Of a DNA stretch of 29,242 bases, positions 24,215-29,242 are shown piece by piece. The notes under the pieces are model-generated. The model was given only the letters and a program-made list of their open reading frames with translations, ran no database searches and was not told where the DNA came from. The translations under genes were made by a program, and so were the position numbers. The first letter of the stretch is position 1. Each line of letters starts with the position of its first letter. Origin of the DNA: an uncultured Saprospiraceae bacterium (lineage in GTDB: Bacteria > Bacteroidota > Bacteroidia > Chitinophagales > Saprospiraceae); NCBI GenBank assembly GCA_937973565.1, contig CALJKQ010000102.1, forward strand, positions 1 through 29,242. Direction: 5' to 3'.

Positions 24215-25293
24215 TTACCACTCACTTGCCATGGCTCGAAAACCTGGTGGTACAGATTGCCACCCCTTACGCTACCGGAACGGGATTCATCCTTTCGGCA
24301 CAGGGAGTCATTGTCACCAATGAACATGTGGTTAGAGACAACTTAGAGGTAGTGATAGAAGGCATTGCTTTTACCAGGCAGCAAACAAAGGTTTTGTACC
24401 AGGATGAAAAATACGATCTTGCCTTCCTCGCCTTACCCCCCTATGATATGGAATTAAAGCCATTGGAGTGGGCTGAAAACGGCGCGGTAGCAGGCGATGA
24501 AGTGTTGGCTTGCGGTCACCCGTTTGGTTACAAATTTGCCGTAACCCGGGGTATCATCTCAGGGGTAAGTTATATGCTGGGTGCCCTGGAATATTACCAG
24601 CACGATGCAGCCCTCAATCCGGGCAATAGCGGAGGCCCCTTGCTCAATCTGAAGGGGCAATTGCTGGGTATCAATACTTTTATGGTAGATGGAGGGCAAA
24701 ACATTGGGATTGCCTTGCCGTATTACGAGATTAAGAAAGTATTGGATGTATATGCTACCATTCTTCCGGAAAGAGCGGTGCGCTGCGCTTCGTGTGACCA
24801 GATACTAAAAGAAAAAAAACCGGTTGAGAAATATTGTCCCAATTGCGGAGCAAGAATCAAACATATTGCCGATGCCGAGGTATATGAGCCATTTGGCATT
24901 CCCAAAAAAATTGAAGATGTATTGAGTCAATTGGGTTATGACGTTGAAATTTGTCGCCGCGGTATGAACAACTGGGAGATTACGCAAGGCAGTGCCAGGG
25001 TGAATATTACTTATCATGAGCCGTCGGGTTTTCTCATTGCCGATGCCAGTCTTTGTTACCTGCCTATGGAAAACATGGGTGAAATATACACTTACCTGCT
25101 CAGGCAAAATTTTCACAACAAGGGCATGACCTTTGCGTTGAAGGACAACAACATTGTCATTTCCAGTTTGATCTACGATCAGCACATGCATTTTGAATCG
25201 TGTAAAAAAATCATAGCCAAACTGATCAAAGCAGCCGACAAGTACGACAACATCCTCATTCAGAATTTTGGTGCAAGGGCTATTTCAGAATAA
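24211..25293 (+). CDS. Trypsin-like serine protease with zinc ribbon and YbjN-like domain
   Basis: 360 residues, no signal peptide, so cytosolic. The trypsin-like domain (about 1-185) has the complete catalytic triad: His39 (TNEHVV), Asp69 (KYDLAFL) and Ser140 (NPGNSGGPL). Where HtrA/DegP proteases carry PDZ domains, this one has a four-cysteine zinc ribbon (Cys192, Cys195, Cys209, Cys212: CASC and CPNC). A C-terminal domain follows (about 225-355) resembling YbjN/type III chaperone-like folds (IYTYLLRQNFHNKGMTFAL, DNNIVISSLIYDQ, AADKYDNILI). The architecture is unusual, and the substrate is unknown. Translationally coupled by ATGA overlap to the upstream gene, whose N-terminal half has a similar fold. 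Confidence 0.85.
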   Translation: MITTHLPWLENLVVQIATPYATGTGFILSAQGVIVTNEHVVRDNLEVVIEGIAFTRQQTKVLYQDEKYDLAFLALPPYDMELKPLEWAENGAVAGDEVLACGHPFGYKFAVTRGIISGVSYMLGALEYYQHDAALNPGNSGGPLLNLKGQLLGINTFMVDGGQNIGIALPYYEIKKVLDVYATILPERAVRCASCDQILKEKKPVEKYCPNCGARIKHIADAEVYEPFGIPKKIEDVLSQLGYDVEICRRGMNNWEITQGSARVNITYHEPSGFLIADASLCYLPMENMGEIYTYLLRQNFHNKGMTFALKDNNIVISSLIYDQHMHFESCKKIIAKLIKAADKYDNILIQNFGARAISE

Positions 25294-25397
25294 AAGGGAA
25301 CTTTATTAAAATGCATATAAACGATTGTTAATCAATATATAAAATGTTTTTTTTGATGAAAATGAACTTTTTGAGAATGGTTAACGTTTCTTAGACA

Positions 25398-25691
25398 ATG
25401 CGTTTTTTCGGCAAAATACTATTTGCAATCACCATTGCGGTGACCTTAGGCGGTAAGCCGGTAATTGACTTACTGGTTTATGATACACTCGTTGCCGTAG
25501 TAGAAGAAAACGAAGAAGAAGTAGAAACCATTCATAAGGATACCATCAAAGAATGGAAGTATGTCAGAAAGGCTCTTTCGTTTGACGATCCATTGCAGGA
25601 AGAAGATGAAGTAGTGCACAACTACTCGATGGATGTCCTTACCTCTCTTTTCAAGGGCTCTGTTTCCCCCCAGCCTCCGGAAATTATTTAG
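25398..25691 (+). CDS. Small exported protein of unknown function
   Basis: 97 residues. An N-terminal hydrophobic stretch (MRFFGKILFAITIAVTLGG) looks like a signal peptide or anchor. The rest is strongly acidic (EENEEEVETIHKD, LQEEDEVVHN) with no recognised motif. It stands alone, 104 bases after the protease gene and about 170 bases before the SulP gene, in AT-rich surroundings. Codon pattern and open frame look genuine, but there is no family support. Confidence 0.55.
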   Translation: MRFFGKILFAITIAVTLGGKPVIDLLVYDTLVAVVEENEEEVETIHKDTIKEWKYVRKALSFDDPLQEEDEVVHNYSMDVLTSLFKGSVSPQPPEII

Positions 25692-25860
25692 TTTTCCACA
25701 TAACATAGTACCGCCTTCGGGATTAAGAAGGTAGGATAAATCTATTGTGTGGCTTTGCATTCCTCTGATTGTTCAAAGAGGAAAACCTGTGGTATTTCAT
25801 TATTCATCACAGGAAAAGGAATGGATGTATTCATTAACCTTTTCTGCAACAAAGCTAAAT

Positions 25861-27486
25861 ATGAAAATTCAATCCTATTTAAAGGCAGATTTACCTGCAT
25901 CTTTAGTTGTTTTTTTAGTGGCATTGCCACTTTGTCTGGGTATCGCTATGGCATCCGGAGCGCCTTTGTTTTCAGGCATTCTGGCGGGCATAGTAGGGGG
26001 TTTGGTAGTAGGCAGTCTTAGCGGCTCTCAAGTGAGTGTATCCGGTCCGGCTGCCGGACTTACGGCAATTGTATTATCGGCCATCAGCAGTCTTGGTTCG
26101 TTTGAAGTATTTCTGAGCGCAGTGGTGCTGGCAGGTGTCTTTCAATTGTTGTTGGGCATTCTCAAGGCAGGTAGTGTGGCAGATTACTTTCCGGGCAGTG
26201 TAGTAGAGGGTATGCTGGCAGGTATCGGGGTGATTATTTTTCTCAAGCAACTGCCCCATGCCTTTGGATACGACAGAGATACTGAAGGAGATATGGCATT
26301 TGAGGAAAAAGGAGGATCCAATACCTTTACCTCCCTTTTTGATATGTTTGATTACATTCATCCATCTGCCATTGTATTATCGTTGGTCAGTTTGGCCTTG
26401 TTGATTATGTGGGAAAAAGTCCCTGCGCTAAAAAAGATAAAACTTTTGCCCGGAGCGTTGGTAGTAGTATTTACCGGCATCGTTTTGCAACAGGTATTGA
26501 GTTCACTGGGTGGCAGTTGGATATTGCAAAGCGAACACCTGGTTACACTACCGGTGATACAATCGGTATCGGATTTGGGAAAAGTAATCACGCTTCCTGA
26601 TTTTTCTGCCATGCTGCAAAAGGATGTGTGGGTGGTAGCGGCAACGATTGCCATAGTAGCCTCATTGGAGACACTGCTTTGTATTGAAGCAGGTGATAAA
26701 ATGGATCCACACAAAAGATATACCAACCCCAATCGCGAGTTGCTTGCCCAGGGAGTGGGCAATGCCATAAGTGGTTTGATTGGTGGGCTGCCCATGACAT
26801 CGGTTGTAGTACGCACCACGGCCAACATTACATCGGGGTCGAGGACAAAGATGTCGACGATTCTGCATGGCTTTTTCCTTTTGGTTTGTGTATTGGCTAT
26901 TCCGGGCTTATTAAATAAAATTCCCCTGGCGTCCCTTGCCGCCATTCTTTTAATGATTGGATATAAATTGGCCAATCCGGTGAAGTTGTATCATTATTAC
27001 AAACAGGGTAAATACCAGTTTTTCCCATTTGCCGTGACCTTATTGGCCGTTGTATTGACCGATTTACTTACCGGTGTGGCCATTGGATTGGGACTGAGTT
27101 TATTGTACGTGTTGTGGGGCAATCTGAAAAACGCCTATTCTTTTTCAGTAGAGCAATACCACAAAGGCGACAAAGTGTACATAGGTTTGGCTCAGGAGGT
27201 AAGTTTTCTGAACAAAGCAGCCATCAAAAAAACACTGGCTCAATTGCCTGAAAACTGCACTGTAGTCATCGATGCATCGGCCACCCGATACATTGCACAC
27301 GATATCCTCGAGTTGATCCGGCAATTCAGGGATGTGGTATCCAAAGAAAAAAACATACAACTGGAGCTTACCGGTTTCAAAGAAAATTACAGCATAGAAA
27401 ATACCCAATACATTAAAATTTTTCCGGCCGGCAATCACCAAAAGCAAGTGGTGGCGGAGGAAGAAGAATCCTTTTTACTAAAATAA
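25861..27486 (+). CDS. SulP-family anion (probably bicarbonate) transporter
   Basis: 541 residues from ATG 25861 (MKIQSYLKADLPASLVVFLVALPLCLGIAMASGAP). The frame is open to 25747 but the upstream residues lack SulP character. The membrane domain has about a dozen helices and the conserved SulP signature near the second helix (GIVGGLVVGSLSGSQVSVSGPAAGLTA split over it). The later GLPMTSVVVRTTANITSGSRTKMS resembles the substrate-binding region. A C-terminal STAS domain follows at about 430-525 (VIDASATRYIAHDILELI). SulP proteins exchange sulfate, bicarbonate or other anions. The beta-carbonic anhydrase gene 13 nt downstream makes bicarbonate the most likely substrate (inference). Confidence 0.93.
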   Translation: MKIQSYLKADLPASLVVFLVALPLCLGIAMASGAPLFSGILAGIVGGLVVGSLSGSQVSVSGPAAGLTAIVLSAISSLGSFEVFLSAVVLAGVFQLLLGILKAGSVADYFPGSVVEGMLAGIGVIIFLKQLPHAFGYDRDTEGDMAFEEKGGSNTFTSLFDMFDYIHPSAIVLSLVSLALLIMWEKVPALKKIKLLPGALVVVFTGIVLQQVLSSLGGSWILQSEHLVTLPVIQSVSDLGKVITLPDFSAMLQKDVWVVAATIAIVASLETLLCIEAGDKMDPHKRYTNPNRELLAQGVGNAISGLIGGLPMTSVVVRTTANITSGSRTKMSTILHGFFLLVCVLAIPGLLNKIPLASLAAILLMIGYKLANPVKLYHYYKQGKYQFFPFAVTLLAVVLTDLLTGVAIGLGLSLLYVLWGNLKNAYSFSVEQYHKGDKVYIGLAQEVSFLNKAAIKKTLAQLPENCTVVIDASATRYIAHDILELIRQFRDVVSKEKNIQLELTGFKENYSIENTQYIKIFPAGNHQKQVVAEEEESFLLK

Positions 27487-27499
27487 AACAATCAAAACA

Positions 27500-28177
27500 A
27501 TGAAAGCGCATACCAAAGAAACCCAGGATACGATTACCCCTCAAAAGGCACTTCAGTTTTTGAAGGAGGGGAATGCCCGGTTTTTGAATAATCTAAAGAT
27601 CAATAGAAATTTATTGGAGCAGGTCAACGACACCCGTGACGGCCAGTTTCCTTTTGCCTCCATTTTGAGTTGCAGTGATAGCAGAACCTCTGCAGAACTT
27701 ATATTTGATCAGGGACTGGGTGATATATTCAGTGTACGACTTGCCGGTAATGTGGCCAGCCTATATGCCATTGGTTCGCTTGAATTTGCCTGCAAATACC
27801 TGGGCTCGAAAATTATTGTTGTGCTGGGCCACACCCAGTGTGGTGCTGTCAAGGGAGCTTGCGACAATTTCAAAGATGGCAATATAACCCAGCTGTTGGA
27901 ACAAATTGCTCCTGCTGTAGAAATGGAGCAGGAGACCAAAGAAAATCGCCATTCGCATAACCCAGCTTTTGTTCACAAGGTAATGCTCAACAACGTAGCA
28001 TTCCAAATCAGGAGAATTTATGCATTGAGTCCCACGCTTAGCCAGATGAAGATGGAAGGTAAGATAGATATCGTAGGTGGAATTTACGATGTGGGTACCG
28101 GAGAAGTAAGCTTTATCGAAATTGAAGAAGACGTATTGGAAGGGATAGTGAGAGAAGCTGATATATCAGCGGTTTAG
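27500..28177 (+). CDS. Beta-class carbonic anhydrase
   Basis: 225 residues, cytosolic zinc enzyme that interconverts CO2 and bicarbonate. Zinc ligands are Cys58, His111 and Cys114 (SCSDSR and GHTQCGAVKGA), and the active-site Asp60-Arg62 dyad is intact, so it is a complete beta-CA of the SCSDSR type. The insert (IAPAVEMEQETKENRHSHNPAF) and the following helix are normal for the family. Start ATG 13 nt after the SulP gene, so an operon; a strong terminator follows at 28206. Together the pair would import bicarbonate and keep it balanced with CO2. Confidence 0.96.
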   Translation: MKAHTKETQDTITPQKALQFLKEGNARFLNNLKINRNLLEQVNDTRDGQFPFASILSCSDSRTSAELIFDQGLGDIFSVRLAGNVASLYAIGSLEFACKYLGSKIIVVLGHTQCGAVKGACDNFKDGNITQLLEQIAPAVEMEQETKENRHSHNPAFVHKVMLNNVAFQIRRIYALSPTLSQMKMEGKIDIVGGIYDVGTGEVSFIEIEEDVLEGIVREADISAV

Positions 28178-28205
28178 TCATATTTGTTGCAGATTAGATT
28201 TGTTG

Positions 28206-28238
28206 AACGGGTCGACGAAGGTCGGCCCGTTTTTTTTT
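28206..28238 (+). terminator. Intrinsic terminator of the SulP-carbonic anhydrase operon
   Basis: ACGGGTCGAC (28207-28216), loop GAAG, GTCGGCCCGT (28221-28230) with one T-G wobble in ten pairs, then a run of nine T (28230-28238). Textbook structure, 29 bases after the carbonic anhydrase stop. Confidence 0.93.
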
Positions 28239-28320
28239 CGTATTAATGTGATATTAAAATCAATTTGCAAAAGCTTTTTGTAGCATATTTGCCTGTGAAA
28301 CTGAAATACACAACCCTATA

Positions 28321-29040
28321 ATGAAGCAACTTCGTTTTTTGATTTTTATTGGTGTATTCGCAATGCTCACTACTGCAGAAGTATGGAGCAAGCCCCTCCA
28401 TATTCACGTAAAAATGGAAGGGTTGAACTACGACACCATTTGGTTGGGAACCACTTATGGAAGAAAGCCAATGGCAACAGCCAGCTACGCATTGAAAAAT
28501 CAGGATGGAAGTTTTGATTTTAACCTGAAGGAAGGCCTTGCCCCGGGCTTTTACGCCATCATTTACAAGCCGGCGCCAATGACTCGATTTTATTATTTCC
28601 ATTTAGCGATTGATGCAGACCAGGGAGACTTTGAAGTATCGTGTTCGATGAGCGATGTATTTGGGACTCTTCAGTTTAAAAATAATCAGGAAAGCAGCTT
28701 GTACTATGAATATCGCAATGTTGTTTCCGTACTTATTACCGATTATATCAAGATGATCGATTATTATCGGTACAACATAAATGAAGAAAGTTACCAATTC
28801 ATTACGGCCAAAGAAGAACAGATTGTCATCCACCAGGCAAAATTTTTGGCCAACCATCCTGTAGGACTGACAGCAGATCTCGTGAGATTGACTCCCATGA
28901 TGGCAGCGCCCCGATCCGGTGACTGGGAGAAGGACAGGATGTTGAGGTGGCAGCTGTTTACCCAGCAATACCTGAAAAACTGGCACAGAGAAGCGAGTCG
29001 AGGAGGACAAACCCAGAAGCACAAGAGGTACAAAGTTTAG
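28321..29040 (+). CDS. DUF4369-type exported protein, probably 3'-truncated
   Basis: 239 residues as read. Signal peptide of about 23 residues (MKQLRFLIFIGVFAMLTTAE). The following beta-rich domain (about 26-120: HVKMEGLNYDTIWLGTTYGRKP, GSFDFNLKEGLAPGFYAII) fits DUF4369. A helical DUF5106-like part follows (ITDYIKMIDYYRY, FLANHPVGLTADLVRLTP, MLRWQLFTQQYLKN). In this Bacteroidota class such N-terminal domains usually lead into a thioredoxin-like domain (proteins of 450 residues or so). Here the reading stops after a short basic tail (WHREASRGGQTQKHKRYKV) that does not resemble family sequence. That tail coincides with a cysteine-rich frame on the other strand, so the native 3' end is probably missing from the contig. 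A weak promoter (TTG 28265, CATATTTG 28284-28291) precedes it. Confidence 0.65.
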   Translation: MKQLRFLIFIGVFAMLTTAEVWSKPLHIHVKMEGLNYDTIWLGTTYGRKPMATASYALKNQDGSFDFNLKEGLAPGFYAIIYKPAPMTRFYYFHLAIDADQGDFEVSCSMSDVFGTLQFKNNQESSLYYEYRNVVSVLITDYIKMIDYYRYNINEESYQFITAKEEQIVIHQAKFLANHPVGLTADLVRLTPMMAAPRSGDWEKDRMLRWQLFTQQYLKNWHREASRGGQTQKHKRYKV

Positions 29041-29242
29041 TAACAGGATCTGTGACGAGACAGTTGGGCAGATTCATACGACCAACTGAACCGCTGAATT
29101 GATGCATACATTTCAAGCACCCGATGTTTCCGTTTGTCAGTGCTTGATAGATTTCACAGTTAGTCAGAAAATTTCCAGAATTACCTGAGCCTTCAACAGT
29201 ACCTGTTCCAAGGTCTGAAGTGCCCACACAATCTCCTAAAGG
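28958..29242 (-). CDS. Cysteine-rich frame of eukaryotic appearance at the contig end
   Basis: Reverse frame, open from the right edge to a TAA at 28958-28960 (94 codons). It carries eight cysteines in a spaced pattern (CxxC in GCLKCM, then NCLVTDPVTKLCTSCASGF), with Gly/Ser/Thr-rich spacers. This resembles extracellular furin-like or VSP-like cysteine-rich repeats of protists such as ciliates. It is incompatible with the bacterial gene on the other strand, overlapping its last 80 bases. Nothing else in the window resembles it. A chimeric join is the likely source; a real bacterial gene is less likely. The last ~20 codons (past the final Cys) are probably bacterial sequence read in the wrong frame. 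Confidence 0.4.
   Translation of the reverse strand, partial: PLGDCVGTSDLGTGTVEGSGNSGNFLTNCEIYQALTNGNIGCLKCMHQFSGSVGRMNLPNCLVTDPVTKLCTSCASGFVLLDSLLCASFSGIAG

Noticed and set aside
25747..25860. 38-residue extension of the SulP transporter
   Set aside because: No resemblance to SulP N termini; MKIQSYLKADLPAS at 25861 is typical.

Overview
The window (29.2 kb) is bacterial chromosome from a member of the Bacteroidota, most likely a Saprospiria/Chitinophagales-type lineage (the phylum is well supported, the finer placement is inference). Evidence for the phylum: promoters of the form TTG-N17..20-TANNTTTG, almost no Shine-Dalgarno sequences, frequent TTG starts, an S-C-K-K-D lipoprotein, and families largely typical of this phylum (GSCFA, DUF6702, DUF4369, the tiny AURKAIP1/COX24 ribosomal protein). 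It is a mostly housekeeping, gene-dense region. I see no tRNA, rRNA, CRISPR array, transposase or prophage, and no gene-free stretch longer than 300 bases.

Layout. 1-2.2 kb: 5' part of a DUF2207 membrane protein (-), an EamA-type transporter (+) and a one-cysteine BCP peroxiredoxin (-). 2.3-4.6 kb: an accessory island with a Hint-domain polymorphic toxin and an overlapping AT-rich presumed immunity gene, flanked by a double palindrome and a short tandem repeat. 4.7-8.7 kb: MscS channel (-), then HU, a TPR protein and a 31-residue AURKAIP1/COX24 protein as one probable operon, then RNase E/G. 8.8-13.7 kb: beta-helix lipoprotein, HupE/UreJ-like membrane protein, DUF6702 protein, HI0933-type flavoprotein and HemB. 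13.7-18.5 kb: PBP1A and the tail-specific protease Prc. 18.5-20.4 kb: repeat-rich gap, a YfiT/DinB protein and two convergent small heat-shock proteins with paired palindromes upstream. 20.4-25.3 kb: NAD kinase, a membrane protein, GSCFA protein, and a divergent two-gene unit encoding a chaperone-like protein plus a cytosolic trypsin-like protease with a zinc ribbon and a YbjN-like tail. 25.4-28.2 kb: a small exported protein, then a SulP transporter and beta-carbonic anhydrase, which together look like a bicarbonate uptake pair. 28.3-29.2 kb: the start of a DUF4369 protein that is cut short where an unrelated cysteine-rich, eukaryote-looking reading frame begins on the other strand. This is probably an assembly chimera at the contig end.

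The most interesting items are the YbjN-like protein/zinc-ribbon protease operon, the exchangeable toxin/immunity tip, the two GYCAAAATGRC palindromes spaced 31 bp apart upstream of the Hsp20 genes, the very regular 17-18 nt distance from the -7 box to the start codon, and the suspicious right end.
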